A DNA stretch of 64,000 nt, taken from assembly GCA_035548125.1 (NCBI GenBank), contig DASZTV010000066.1, forward strand, positions 23,311 to 87,310. The letters run 5' to 3'. Made by a program: the position numbers and the translations under genes. Below, piece by piece: positions 1 to 8,276 of this stretch. How positions within the stretch are numbered: the first letter of the stretch is position 1; each line of letters starts with the position of its first letter. Below the pieces are notes generated by a model, which was not told the origin of the DNA, did no database searches, and was given only the letters and a program-made list of their open reading frames with translations. This DNA is from DASZTV01 sp035548125 (lineage in GTDB: Bacteria; Actinomycetota; Actinomycetes; JAFAQI01).

Positions 1-151
1 CGGTCGTGAAGCCCACCGTCCCGGGCGCGGATCGCTGCAGGTTCGCCGCGGCACGCAGCGGCAGGCGCTGCCGCGCGCTTCGGGGACGCCGCAGGAAGAC
101 GGCAGACGCGCAGGCGGTCGCCGCGACCACAGTGATCAGCCCGCCGGTCAA
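1..151 (-). CDS. TadB-like pilus assembly protein, N-terminal part only
   Basis: Only the first 50 or so codons lie in the window and the gene runs off the left edge. The likely TTG start overlaps the stop of the pilus ATPase gene by four bases (TTGA). The translation opens with a hydrophobic stretch (LITVVAATACASAVFL) followed by an Arg-rich segment, as in the N-terminus of TadB/type II secretion F membrane proteins. The call rests mainly on its position directly behind the CpaF/TadA ATPase, where TadB normally sits in actinobacterial tad loci. A different start, such as the downstream GTG, is possible. Confidence 0.55.
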   Translation of the reverse strand, partial: MTGGLITVVAATACASAVFLRRPRSARQRLPLRAAANLQRSAPGTVGFTT

Positions 152-1311
152 CGTCTGCCGAGCCGATCGTCGAGCACGTCGGCCGCTGTCGCCGCGACGA
201 CGCCGTCGGGAGTGAAGCGGTAGGCAGGTACGACTGTCGCGAGCCCGTCCGGCGATGCCACGAGGACGCTCAGGCCGGCCATGCGTCGGCGGCCATCGGC
301 GCCGCGGGACAGATGCAGGACGACGTCGACCGCGGCCACGAGCAGGCTGTGTGCCGCCGCGCGCGGCACACCTGCCTGGCCGCACAGCGACTCGATGCGC
401 GCGGGTAGATGCTCGGCGCGGTTGGCGTGCACGGTGCTGCAGCCGCCTTCATGACCGGTGTTCAGCGCGGCGAGCAGGTCGAGCACCTCGCCGCCTCGTA
501 CCTCCCCGACGACGAGCCGGTCAGGTCGCATCCGCAGCGACTGGCGAACCAGCACGTCGAGCGAGACCGCGCCGACGCCTTCGGAGTTCGCGGGACGCGA
601 CTCGAGCCGCACGACGTGCGGGTGGGCCGGCCGAAGCTCGGCGGCGTCCTCGACGAGGACGAGGCGCTCCACCGGATCTGACAGCGACAGCAGGCTCGAC
701 AGCACGGTCGTCTTTCCGGTCCCGGTGCCACCCGTCACGAGGAACGCGAGCCGCGCGGCGATCAACCGGCGCAACATCTCCGCACCGTCGACCGGTAGCG
801 ACCCGGCGTCGACCAGCTGCGCGAGGGTGAACACCCGGCGCGGCGGCACCCGCAACGAGATGCAGGTGCCTTCCGGTGCCAACGGCGGTATCACGGCGTG
901 CACCCGCACCCCGTCAGCCAGCCGCGCGTCGGCGTACGGCGCGGCGTCGTCGAGCCGTCGGCCGCCGGCAGCGACCAGCCGGACGGCGAGCCGTCTCGCG
1001 GTGTCCTCGTCGTGGATCTCCAACCCGCTCGGCCTCGGCCCGTCGCCGCGATCGACCCACACCGGGCCCGGACCGTTCACGAGCACGTCGGTCACGCCCG
1101 GCTCCGCGAGCAGCGGTGCGAGCGGTCCGGCGCCCTGCAGCTCCGAGCCGAGCGTTCCGGTGATGTCGAGCAGGGTCGACAGGCCGGCCGTCGGCGCCTC
1201 GTCGCGGACCGCGGCGGCGAGCGTGGTGGGGTCGAACCGGTCCGCGGACGAGGCGAGCCGCCGGCGGACCCGGCCCAGCAGCTCGGGCTCGTTGGCCTCG
1301 ACGCCGGTCAC
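148..1311 (-). CDS. CpaF/TadA-family secretion ATPase (Flp/Tad pilus)
   Basis: A 387-residue hexameric ATPase expected to power assembly of a Flp/Tad pilus at the cytoplasmic face. The Walker A motif GGTGTGKT is at residues 194-201, followed by a Walker B-like region (RLVLVEDAAEL) and the conserved GEVRGGE segment of type II/IV secretion ATPases. Its ATG overlaps the stop of the upstream Ssd-like gene (ATGA) and its own stop overlaps the TadB-like start, so the three are probably co-translated. The mycobacterial homologue is Rv3659c. The name TadA here means the pilus ATPase, not the tRNA deaminase at 46.2 kb. Confidence 0.9.
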   Translation of the reverse strand: MTGVEANEPELLGRVRRRLASSADRFDPTTLAAAVRDEAPTAGLSTLLDITGTLGSELQGAGPLAPLLAEPGVTDVLVNGPGPVWVDRGDGPRPSGLEIHDEDTARRLAVRLVAAGGRRLDDAAPYADARLADGVRVHAVIPPLAPEGTCISLRVPPRRVFTLAQLVDAGSLPVDGAEMLRRLIAARLAFLVTGGTGTGKTTVLSSLLSLSDPVERLVLVEDAAELRPAHPHVVRLESRPANSEGVGAVSLDVLVRQSLRMRPDRLVVGEVRGGEVLDLLAALNTGHEGGCSTVHANRAEHLPARIESLCGQAGVPRAAAHSLLVAAVDVVLHLSRGADGRRRMAGLSVLVASPDGLATVVPAYRFTPDGVVAATAADVLDDRLGRR

Positions 1312-2384
1312 TGCGACATCGCCGGAACCGGAAGGTTCGCCCAGATCGATTCGCAGGCCTGCGCGTATGCCCCCCTGCCGCGGCGCACCGGGAGCTCACC
1401 TCGCTGGCCCGCCGCCTTCACGGCGCCGTCCTCGCGCAGCTGACCGATCGGCTCCAGCCCAAGGCTGGCCGCGACGTCGCGGGCGGAAAGGCCGCCGCCG
1501 CACTCCCGGACGACCAGGTGCGGTGTCGCGAGACGGGCGCCGATCGCGTCGAGCAGGCAGGCGGCGGCAGCCACGGCGCGCACCTCGGCGGGCACTACCA
1601 GGATCGTGACGTCGAGGGCGTCGGCGAGTTGCCCGACGTACGCATCGAGGCGACGTCCGAGATCGACGACGATCGTCGAGAACGCCCGGGACGCGGCGTC
1701 GACGACGGCATCGACGGCCTCGGCCCGAAGCGCCGGCGCGGGCGTGGGCGCTGCCCTGCTGCCGGGACCCCATGCCAGCACCGCGATGCCGGCGACGTGA
1801 CTGAGCGCGCCGGCGAAGGCGCACGGGTCCAGCGCCCCGCTGGTCGACGCGAGGTCCCGCCATCGCAGGCCGGGAACACCTTCGGCGCCGAGGAGCAGGT
1901 CGAGCCCGCCACCGAGCGGGTCGCCGTCGAGCAGGAGCGTCGAGTCGGACTCCGGCGCGCTCAGCGCCAGGCTCGCCGCGAAGGTCGAGGCGCCGGCGCC
2001 GCCGCAACCGCCGATGACGCCGACCAACCGACCGCGCGAGTTCGACGGCCGGTCGGCGGCGCGCGCCTCCTCGACGAGCGCCGACTGGTCGGCGGGGAGC
2101 GTCAGCACCCGGCGAGCGCCGAGTGAGAGCGCGGCGTTCCAGCACGACGCGTCGAGCGCGCCGTCGGAGACGACGAACACCCGCTCCCGCCGGGGCAGGC
2201 CGGCGGCCGCGACCGCGACCACGAGGTCGGCGCCGACCAACACCACCGGCGCTTGGCGCCAGGCGGCGCGCACGACCCCGCTGTCCCGCTCGATGTCGCA
2301 GCCACCGCCTGCCAGCGCGCACAGCCGCCGGACCTGACCGGCCAGACCGGGCTCGGCGGTCACCAGAAGCACTCCCGCCGGCAT
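1308..2384 (-). CDS. ssd: Septum-site determining protein Ssd / CpaE-like
   Basis: A 358-residue MinD/ParA-superfamily protein. The N-terminal ~110 residues form a receiver-like domain (MPAGVLLVTAEPGLAG). The ATPase core follows, with a degenerate Walker A GGCGGAGAST that lacks the usual KGG signature lysine, as in the actinobacterial Ssd group. In Mycobacterium the homologue Rv3660c affects septum placement, and CpaE-like proteins also localise Tad pili. The four-base overlap with the pilus ATPase supports a joint pilus operon. Whether it acts in septation, pilus localisation or both cannot be decided from sequence. Confidence 0.8.
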   Translation of the reverse strand: MPAGVLLVTAEPGLAGQVRRLCALAGGGCDIERDSGVVRAAWRQAPVVLVGADLVVAVAAAGLPRRERVFVVSDGALDASCWNAALSLGARRVLTLPADQSALVEEARAADRPSNSRGRLVGVIGGCGGAGASTFAASLALSAPESDSTLLLDGDPLGGGLDLLLGAEGVPGLRWRDLASTSGALDPCAFAGALSHVAGIAVLAWGPGSRAAPTPAPALRAEAVDAVVDAASRAFSTIVVDLGRRLDAYVGQLADALDVTILVVPAEVRAVAAAACLLDAIGARLATPHLVVRECGGGLSARDVAASLGLEPIGQLREDGAVKAAGQRGELPVRRGRGAYAQACESIWANLPVPAMSQ

Positions 2385-2463
2385 GGGCCGCAGTGTCGAC
2401 GCTCGCAGGCGGTGAACGGAAGCCGCTGGTCAGCAGGCTGTGGACAGCTGACCGCGGACATAG

Positions 2464-2530
2464 GACGGCCCCCGCCGGGGGGGTAGCGGGGGCCGTCTCA
2501 AGATCCGGCTCCGGGGGGGTTCGAGCCGGA
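2464..2530. promoter_or_regulatory. Two tandem hairpins with G-rich loops in a divergent intergenic region
   Basis: The first inverted repeat pairs GACGGCCCCCGC (2464-2475) with its exact complement at 2486-2497. The second pairs 2504-2511 (TCCGGCTC) with 2523-2530. Both loops carry a run of seven G. They lie in the 320-bp gap between divergent ssd and the HAD gene, where a terminator would not be expected. Neither strand shows a T-tract. A leader element, a small RNA or a protein site are all possible. The rest of the 2385-2704 gap shows nothing else recognisable apart from a -10 box before the HAD gene. Confidence 0.5.
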
Positions 2531-2692
2531 CCAGTCCGGGTGTCACCGTCGGGCGGATCCGGACGGATGACTCATGCGTTCTGCCCTCGCCCATTCGGCC
2601 TAAACCAACAAATCTCGAAAGTTGGCGGTCCGGGCCGGAGTACGGCCAGGAATCGGCGAGTCGCTGGCCCCATTCCCGGCCCCCGGTGTGCC

Positions 2693-2698
2693 TATCGT
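2693..2698 (+). promoter_or_regulatory. -10 box of a probable leaderless promoter for the HAD gene
   Basis: TATCGT fits the actinobacterial TANNNT consensus and ends six bases before the ATG. No Shine-Dalgarno sequence is visible. This spacing is typical of leaderless transcripts, which start at or next to the initiation codon. Confidence 0.5.
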
Positions 2699-2704
2699 TA
2701 CCTC

Positions 2705-3508
2705 ATGGCCGATTCCCCCGGCGCAGCCTTCTTCGACCTCGACAAGACGATCATCGCCACGTCGAGCACGCTCGCGATGGGCCGCTCGTTCTACACCCGC
2801 GGCATGATCGGCCGCCGCGCGGTGCTCAAGGGCGCCTACGCCCGGCTGGTCTACCACCTGGGCGAGGTCGACGCCGAGAAGATGGACCGGATGCGCGACG
2901 ACCTCGCGAAGGCCGTCGTCGGCTGGGAGGAGTCCACGGTCCGGGAGGTGGTCGAAGCGGACCTGCTCGACCTGATCAACCCGCTGATCTACGACGAGGC
3001 GGCCGCGCTGATCGAGTCCCACCACGCAGCGGGACGCGCCGTCGTGATCGTGTCGAGCAGCGGCGACGAGCTGGTCGGTCCGATCGGTGACCTGCTCGGC
3101 GCGGACGAAGTGGTCGCGAGCCGGATGGTCGTCGAAGACGGTCGCTACACCGGCGAGGTGGCGTTCTACGCGTTCGGGCCCTACAAGGCCGAGGCGATGC
3201 GGGCGATGGCCGCCGAGCGCGGCTGGGATCTCGCCGACTGCTACGCCTACACCGACTCCGCCACAGACCTGCCGATGCTCGAGGCGGTGGGGCATCCGCA
3301 CGCCGTGAACCCCGACCGCAGCCTGCGCAAGGCCGCGACCGACCGCGGCTGGCCGATCCTGTCCTTCCGCCACCCGGTGCCGCTGCGCGAGCGGTTCGGC
3401 AAGCTCCCGGCTCCGTCGAAGCCGCTCACGGTCGGGATCGCGGGCGCGGCGGTCGTCGCGGCCGCCGCCGGCTGGCGAGCGCGCTCCCACCAGCGGCGAG
3501 CCGGCTGA
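2705..3508 (+). CDS. HAD-superfamily subfamily IB hydrolase
   Basis: A 267-residue SerB-like phosphatase. The nucleophile motif FFDLDKTI (DxDxT) is near residue 10, the conserved Ser/Thr motif is in VIVSSSGDEL, and the C-terminal acidic motif is in YAYTDSATDLPML. A hydrophobic stretch at the C-terminus (VGIAGAAVVAAAAGW) suggests membrane tethering. The substrate is unknown. Members of this family next to ssd are conserved in actinobacteria (Rv3661c). The upstream in-frame extension was rejected because the ATG at 2705 gives the usual N-terminus and has a well-placed -10 box. Confidence 0.85.
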   Translation: MADSPGAAFFDLDKTIIATSSTLAMGRSFYTRGMIGRRAVLKGAYARLVYHLGEVDAEKMDRMRDDLAKAVVGWEESTVREVVEADLLDLINPLIYDEAAALIESHHAAGRAVVIVSSSGDELVGPIGDLLGADEVVASRMVVEDGRYTGEVAFYAFGPYKAEAMRAMAAERGWDLADCYAYTDSATDLPMLEAVGHPHAVNPDRSLRKAATDRGWPILSFRHPVPLRERFGKLPAPSKPLTVGIAGAAVVAAAAGWRARSHQRRAG

Positions 3509-3571
3509 AACCGCCACCAAGATCGGATCCGCCGTACGGTTGCGTCGTTGGGATCCGGGCAGGGGGTCGAT

Positions 3572-4000
3572 GTGGCATCGACGCGTGAGTACGGCGGCGA
3601 GGGCGAGCCGGTCGGCGAGCAGTCCCTCGGCGAGCTGGTCGCGACCGCAACCCGCGACCTGTCGGTACTGATTCATTCCGAGATCGAACTGGCGAAGGCC
3701 GAGCTCGCGGAGCAGGCGAAGCGGGCCGGTACGGGTGCCGGCCTGCTCGGCGGCGCCGGCGCGTTCGCACTGCTCGCCCTCCTGGTGCTCTGCTTCGGCG
3801 CGGGTTTCGGGATCGCGGCGGGCGCGTCCATCCCGGTGTGGGCCGGCTTCCTCTGCGTCGGCGGGTTCTTCCTGATCCTCGCCGGCGGGCTCGGGGCGTT
3901 CGGCGCGAAGGCGCTGTCCAAGCTCAGCGGGCCGGACCGCACCGTGACCACCGTCAAGCAGAACCTCGCCTCGCTGCGCCCGGGACGACGCGACAGCTGA
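3572..4000 (+). CDS. Phage holin family (DUF1469-like) membrane protein
   Basis: A 142-residue protein with an amphipathic N-terminal region (LVATATRDLSVLIHSEIELAKAE cut across residues ~20-45) and two long hydrophobic helices at about 58-85 and 92-118, then a short basic tail. This is the layout of the actinobacterial holin-3_6/DUF1469 family, corresponding to Rv3669. The GTG at 3572 was chosen because AGGGGG lies five bases upstream; an in-frame TTG at 3548 is weaker. It sits just before the epoxide-hydrolase-like gene in the same direction. The family name comes from phage, but these are housekeeping membrane proteins, probably linked to envelope stability. Confidence 0.75.
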   Translation: MASTREYGGEGEPVGEQSLGELVATATRDLSVLIHSEIELAKAELAEQAKRAGTGAGLLGGAGAFALLALLVLCFGAGFGIAAGASIPVWAGFLCVGGFFLILAGGLGAFGAKALSKLSGPDRTVTTVKQNLASLRPGRRDS

Positions 4001-4021
4001 GCCGCGTGCCACGCTTGCGCC

Positions 4022-4939
4022 GTGGCCACCTCCCGTCGGCTGGTCGAGGAGTCCGCGGTCCTCGTCACAGGTCCGTGGACCCATCGCTCGATCAACGCCA
4101 ACGGGATCCGGCTGCACATCGCCGAAGCCGGATCGGGCCCGCTCGTGCTGCTGCTGCACGGCTTCCCGGAGTTCTGGTGGAGCTGGCACCACCAGCTGGT
4201 CTCACTCGCCAAGGCGGGGTTCCACGTCGTCGCCCCGGACCTTCGCGGCTACGGCGCCAGCGACAAGCCACCCCGCGGCTACGACGCACCGACGCTGTCC
4301 GCTGATCTCGCGGGGCTGGTGCGCGCCCTGGGCGAACGCGATGCGGTGTTCGTCGGGCACGACTGGGGCGGTCATCTCGCGTGGTCGACCGCCGCGCTGC
4401 ATCCCGGCGTGGTCCGCAAGTTGGTCGCCATGTCGATCGCGCACCCGTTGCAGATGTACGACGTGCTGCTGCACGACGGCGCGCAGCGTCGTGCGAGCAC
4501 CTACATCGCGCGGTTCCAGCTGCCGTGGGCCCCGGAGCGCTGGCTGGTCGAGGACGATGCCGCCAACGTCGCCGCGCTGCTGCACCGGTGGGGCGGCCCC
4601 GGCTTTCCCGACGCGGAGACCGAACGCCGCTGCCGGGAGGCGATGCAGGTCCGCTACGTCCCGAACCGCTCGCTGGAGTACTACCGCTGGGCGGTGCGCT
4701 CGCTGCGACGGACGGACGGCCGGAAGTACCGCAATGCGATGACCGCGAAGATCACCGCTCCGACGTTGCAGCTGCACGGCGAGCTCGACCCGTGCGTGCT
4801 CGCGGCGACTGCCCGCGGCTCACAGCGGTACGTGACCGCGCCGTACGAGTGGCGGGAGCTCCGTGGTCTCGGGCACTTCCCGCACCAGGAGGCTCCCGAC
4901 CTGGTGAGCGCTGCGATTGCGGAGTTCGTGAACCGCTAG
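4022..4939 (+). CDS. Alpha/beta hydrolase, epoxide-hydrolase type (EphE-like)
   Basis: A 305-residue alpha/beta-fold hydrolase. The oxyanion-hole motif HGFPEFWW is at residues 46-53, the nucleophile is Asp114 in GHDWGG, a candidate acid lies in GELDPCV, and the catalytic His is in GLGHFPHQE. An Asp nucleophile together with the HGFPE motif is typical of epoxide hydrolases and haloalkane dehalogenases. The mycobacterial gene in the same position is ephE (Rv3670), directly beside marP. The physiological substrate is unknown. The GTG start lies 21 bases after the holin-like gene, so the two are probably co-transcribed. Confidence 0.85.
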   Translation: MATSRRLVEESAVLVTGPWTHRSINANGIRLHIAEAGSGPLVLLLHGFPEFWWSWHHQLVSLAKAGFHVVAPDLRGYGASDKPPRGYDAPTLSADLAGLVRALGERDAVFVGHDWGGHLAWSTAALHPGVVRKLVAMSIAHPLQMYDVLLHDGAQRRASTYIARFQLPWAPERWLVEDDAANVAALLHRWGGPGFPDAETERRCREAMQVRYVPNRSLEYYRWAVRSLRRTDGRKYRNAMTAKITAPTLQLHGELDPCVLAATARGSQRYVTAPYEWRELRGLGHFPHQEAPDLVSAAIAEFVNR

Positions 4940-4965
4940 ATACCGCCGGCGGTACGTGGCGGTTC
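4930..4965. terminator. Bidirectional hairpin between convergent ephE-like and marP genes
   Basis: Nested inverted repeats: an outer stem GAACCGC (4930-4936) with GCGGTTC (4959-4965), and an inner 14-base perfect palindrome TACCGCCGGCGGTA (4941-4954). It overlaps the stop of the hydrolase gene and lies just before the stop of marP. There is no T-tract, which is common for actinobacterial terminators. Confidence 0.55.
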
Positions 4966-4973
4966 ACAAAGCG

Positions 4974-6152
4974 TCAGTCGCAGCCTTGGGTCGACACGGT
5001 GTTCACCGCCGTCGCGCCCTTGGTGGCGTCGCCCGCCACCTCGTGCGCGGTGAGCGCGTAGCCGGTCTCCGAGTCGTCGACCGCCGCTGCGAACACGACA
5101 CCCGCCACGGCCCCGCGGGTGGTGAGCAACGGGCCGCCGGAGTTGCCGGGCTGGACCAGGGCACGCAGGGCGTAGATCTCCCGCGTCACCTGTTTGTCCT
5201 GGTAGATGTCGGGGCCGCGGGCGTTCTGCTGGTTGCGGACCCGCGCAGCCCGTGCGGTGAACCCGCCGTTCTCGGGATAGCCGGCGACGACCGCGCTGTC
5301 GCCGGTGGACAAGGGGCCGGCGAACTGCAGCGGCGTCATGTCGAGGTTCGGCACGAGCAGCACCGCCACGTCGCGCTCCGGGTCGTAGAGGACGACGTGC
5401 GCCGGCAGCGTGCGGCCGTCGACCGTCTGCACCGTCGGCGAGCCCACCCCTGCGACCACGTGGGCGTTGGTCATCACGCGGTCGACCGCGTAGACGAAGC
5501 CGCTGCCTTCGAGCTGACGCGAGCAGGACTGCGCGATACCCGTCACCTTCACGATGTCCGGCTCCGCGCGACGTACCGCCGCGCTGTGCGCCACCTTCGG
5601 ATCGACCGGCGGGACCTTCTTGACCCGGTCGGGCCCGATCGCGCCGAACACCTCGGGCAGCCCGTCACGGTCGAGCAGCCGGCGGAACGACGCGAACCAG
5701 GTCTGCGCCGCCGCCGGCATCGCCCGGTCGATGCCCTGCAGGATGCTCGAGTGACGCACCTCGCGGGCGATGCCGCCCTTCGCGCTGTGCGCGACCGAGG
5801 TACCGATCAGCCACGCCACGAGCAGCACCGAGATGACGCTGATGGCGCCGCCGGCGAGCGAGTCCGCCGTCCGCAGCGGGCGCCAGGTGAACTCCCGCCG
5901 CAACGCGACGCCGATGAGCGTGGCGAGCAGCTGGCCGAGCATCGCGCAGATGACGACCGCGAGCAGGCCGAACATGGCCGGGCCGAGCCCGACGCTGATG
6001 TCGCTGTGCAACGAGCTCGCGTACTTCGCGCCGAGCGCGCCGCCGCCGAGGAAGCCGGCGAACGACAGGACACCGACGACGAACCCCTGGCGGTAGCCGC
6101 TGAGGGCGAATCCCAGGCAGATGACCAGCAGGACGAGGTCGAGGGTGTCCAT
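4974..6152 (-). CDS. marP: Membrane-anchored periplasmic serine protease MarP
   Basis: A 392-residue protein. The N-terminal ~120 residues hold four membrane helices of the colicin V production family. The trypsin-like domain has His231 in TNAHVV, Asp261 in ERDVAVL and Ser338 in GNSGGPL. Cys210 and Cys391, the latter next to last in the chain, match the pair that forms the activating disulfide in M. tuberculosis MarP (Rv3671c), which is needed for acid and oxidative-stress resistance. The ATG at 6152 lies three bases after the NUDIX stop, so the gene closes the nth-tlpA-nudix-marP operon. A longer in-frame ORF upstream is only the reverse frame of the NUDIX gene. Confidence 0.92.
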   Translation of the reverse strand: MDTLDLVLLVICLGFALSGYRQGFVVGVLSFAGFLGGGALGAKYASSLHSDISVGLGPAMFGLLAVVICAMLGQLLATLIGVALRREFTWRPLRTADSLAGGAISVISVLLVAWLIGTSVAHSAKGGIAREVRHSSILQGIDRAMPAAAQTWFASFRRLLDRDGLPEVFGAIGPDRVKKVPPVDPKVAHSAAVRRAEPDIVKVTGIAQSCSRQLEGSGFVYAVDRVMTNAHVVAGVGSPTVQTVDGRTLPAHVVLYDPERDVAVLLVPNLDMTPLQFAGPLSTGDSAVVAGYPENGGFTARAARVRNQQNARGPDIYQDKQVTREIYALRALVQPGNSGGPLLTTRGAVAGVVFAAAVDDSETGYALTAHEVAGDATKGATAVNTVSTQGCD

Positions 6153-6154
6153 GA

Positions 6155-6835
6155 TCAATCTCGCCGCATCGTAGGCGGTGGCCACGGGATCGGGAACGGT
6201 TCCGTCCTCGTGCGGTCCCACTCCTGCTCCCACCCGCCGAGCGACAGCAGCTTGTCGAGGATGCCGGCCGTGAAGCCCCACACCAGCATGTCCGCGACCT
6301 TGAAAGCGGGCGAGTCGTAGCCGAGCGGATGCTGCACGGTCACGCGGTTCGCCGGGTCGGCGAGGTCCGCGATCGCGACCCGGGACACCGATGCGGTCTC
6401 GATCGGGTCGACCGGACCCACCTTCGACGGCACTCGCCACCACGACAGCACCGGGGTCACGAGGTTGCCGCTCGGCGGCAGCCACAGCTCGGGCATGGTG
6501 GTGAGTACGTCGACTCCGGACGGGTCCAGCCCGGTCTCCTCGTGCGCCTCGCGCAACGCGGCCCCGACCGGACCATCGTCGTCGGGATCGATGCCGCCGC
6601 CGGGGAACGCCGGCTGACCGGCGTGATGGCGCAACTCGTCACTGCGTTGCAGCAGCAGCACGTCCGGTCCGGCATCGCCCTCGCCGAAGAGGATCAGAAC
6701 GGCGGACTTCCGCAGCCCGGCCGTGTCCTCGGGCACCGGCAGGAACATCGCCGGGTCGGCGATCTCGACGGCGACCGCCATCCGCTGCAGCCAGTCCGGG
6801 ACGGCACCGCCGCCCGTCGGCGAGTGCTGCGTCAT
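6155..6835 (-). CDS. NUDIX hydrolase (CoA pyrophosphatase-like)
   Basis: A 226-residue NUDIX protein. The NUDIX box begins at GGGIDPDDD and ends REAHEETGL; the acidic residue after the first glycine is Asp rather than the usual Glu. The family at this locus (Rv3672c) resembles CoA pyrophosphatases, but the exact nucleotide substrate is not readable from sequence. The ATG overlaps the stop of the TlpA-like gene (ATGA), so it is translationally coupled. The long upstream ORF extension is a shadow of the TlpA gene. Confidence 0.85.
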   Translation of the reverse strand: MTQHSPTGGGAVPDWLQRMAVAVEIADPAMFLPVPEDTAGLRKSAVLILFGEGDAGPDVLLLQRSDELRHHAGQPAFPGGGIDPDDDGPVGAALREAHEETGLDPSGVDVLTTMPELWLPPSGNLVTPVLSWWRVPSKVGPVDPIETASVSRVAIADLADPANRVTVQHPLGYDSPAFKVADMLVWGFTAGILDKLLSLGGWEQEWDRTRTEPFPIPWPPPTMRRD

Positions 6836-7446
6836 CGGACGTGGAGGTAGGTCGCGATGTCGGCACGCAGCGCGGCGGCGCTGTGGTACTCGCCGGGATG
6901 CACGTGAACGACCCGACCACCGGTTCCGACGAACGCTGTCACCGGCGGACCACTGGCTGCAGAGAGACCCGCAGTTGCAAGCCCGATCAGCACCTTGCGA
7001 TCCGGATCGACGACGGAGGGGTAGCGCACCGGTGGCGTGACGTGGGTACCGAAGTCCAGCGCGCTGCCGGAGGAGTCCTCGGTGTCGATCCCGAGGAACA
7101 TCACCTTGTTGCGGACCGAGCGGTAGACCGACGAGAGGTAGCCGGCTTCCTTCTGGCAGGGCTGACACCATGATCCCCAGACGTTGACCACGGCTGGCCC
7201 TTTGAAACCCGCGAGGTGCACTGCGGGACCCTTTCCGAGGCACTCAAGGGTCACGTCGGGCAGGCCGTCGGACACCGCCGTGGTCGACGACGCGGGGCAG
7301 GGCGCGAGCTTGGCGGCAGCGACCAGCTTCGTCAGGCCATTGCTGTGGCGGTTGTCCGAAGAGACGCAAGAGGATGAGGCGCCGGAGCAGCCGGCGACGA
7401 CCACGAGGGCGAGGACCGCGAGCGATCCGGCAAGCCGACGCGTCAC
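6832..7446 (-). CDS. TlpA/ResA-like thioredoxin lipoprotein
   Basis: A 204-residue exported thiol-disulfide protein. The signal peptide ends in the lipobox VAGC with Cys20 as the lipidation site. The thioredoxin fold carries WGSWCQPCQ with the redox pair Cys94 and Cys97. TlpA-type proteins reduce or oxidise cysteines outside the membrane; a functional link with the disulfide-controlled MarP next door is an inference. The GTG start overlaps the nth stop (GTGA). The homologue is Rv3673c. Confidence 0.85.
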   Translation of the reverse strand: MTRRLAGSLAVLALVVVAGCSGASSSCVSSDNRHSNGLTKLVAAAKLAPCPASSTTAVSDGLPDVTLECLGKGPAVHLAGFKGPAVVNVWGSWCQPCQKEAGYLSSVYRSVRNKVMFLGIDTEDSSGSALDFGTHVTPPVRYPSVVDPDRKVLIGLATAGLSAASGPPVTAFVGTGGRVVHVHPGEYHSAAALRADIATYLHVR

Positions 7447-8159
7447 GTCGTGGGATTCATCTGCGATGGCGAGCGGAGCAGCTTCTCGGCGATCGCGACG
7501 TCGGTGGGGCCGAGGCCGTACGACGGACACAGCTTGGCGAGCGGGCACGCGCCGCAGGCCGGTCGGCGGGAGTGGCAGGCCCGCCGGCCGTGCCAGATCA
7601 TCCGGTGCGACAGCCCGGTCCAGTCGCGCTTCTCGAAGAGCGACCCGACGGCGTGCTCGACCTTGACCGGGTCCTCCTCGGCGGTCCACCCGAACCGCCG
7701 CGACAGCCGGCCGAAGTGGGTGTCCACGGTGATCCCCGGGATCCCGAAGGCGTTGCCGAGGACGACGTTCGCGGTCTTGCGACCGACGCCGGGCAGCGTG
7801 ACGAGGTCGGCGAGCTTGGCCGGCACCTCGCCCCCGAAGCGCTCCTCGAGCGCTTGACCGAGGTTGATCAGGCTGTTCGTCTTCGCCCGGAAGAACCCGG
7901 TCGACTTGATCATCGTCTCCATCTCGGCCCTGTCCGCCGCGGCGTAGTCGGCGGCCGTGGGGTACTTCCGGAACAGCGCCGGGGTGACGGAGTTGACCAT
8001 CTTGTCGGTGCACTGGGCCGACAGGATCGTGGCGACCAGCAGTTGGAGCGGAGATTGGAAGTCGAGCTCGCAGTGAGCGTTGGGGTAGGTGGCCTTGAGC
8101 ACCTTGTCCATCCGGCGGGCCCGCCGTACCAGGGCGGTTCGGGACTCCTCCGGCGGCAC
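7443..8159 (-). CDS. nth: Endonuclease III, DNA glycosylase/AP lyase
   Basis: A 238-residue base-excision repair enzyme that removes oxidised pyrimidines. It has the helix-hairpin-helix LPGVGRKTANVV with the catalytic Lys, VDTHFGR with the catalytic Asp, and a C-terminal [4Fe-4S] cluster motif C-x6-C-x2-C-x5-C (from ACHSRRPAC onward). It heads the nth-tlpA-nudix-marP operon. The GTG at 8159 was taken as the start; the N-terminus is variable in this family and a slightly later start is possible. Confidence 0.93.
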   Translation of the reverse strand: MPPEESRTALVRRARRMDKVLKATYPNAHCELDFQSPLQLLVATILSAQCTDKMVNSVTPALFRKYPTAADYAAADRAEMETMIKSTGFFRAKTNSLINLGQALEERFGGEVPAKLADLVTLPGVGRKTANVVLGNAFGIPGITVDTHFGRLSRRFGWTAEEDPVKVEHAVGSLFEKRDWTGLSHRMIWHGRRACHSRRPACGACPLAKLCPSYGLGPTDVAIAEKLLRSPSQMNPTT

Positions 8160-8276
8160 AGGATGAGAGTACGGGGAGGGGTCCTCCCTAGGCCGTAGGG
8201 GTGACGCCCGGGGGATCAGCCTTAAGGCCCTTGGTGATCACGCCGATGCCGCAAAGGAAGCTCGGAGAGTGAGGAA

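Noticed and set aside
2600..4192. 530-residue open frame on the minus strand
   Set aside because: It is the antisense shadow of the HAD, holin-like and hydrolase genes; composition is Arg/Gly/His-rich with no domain.
4956..6320. 454-residue open frame opposite marP
   Set aside because: Antisense shadow rich in Arg, His and Asp; marP has clear catalytic and membrane features on the other strand.
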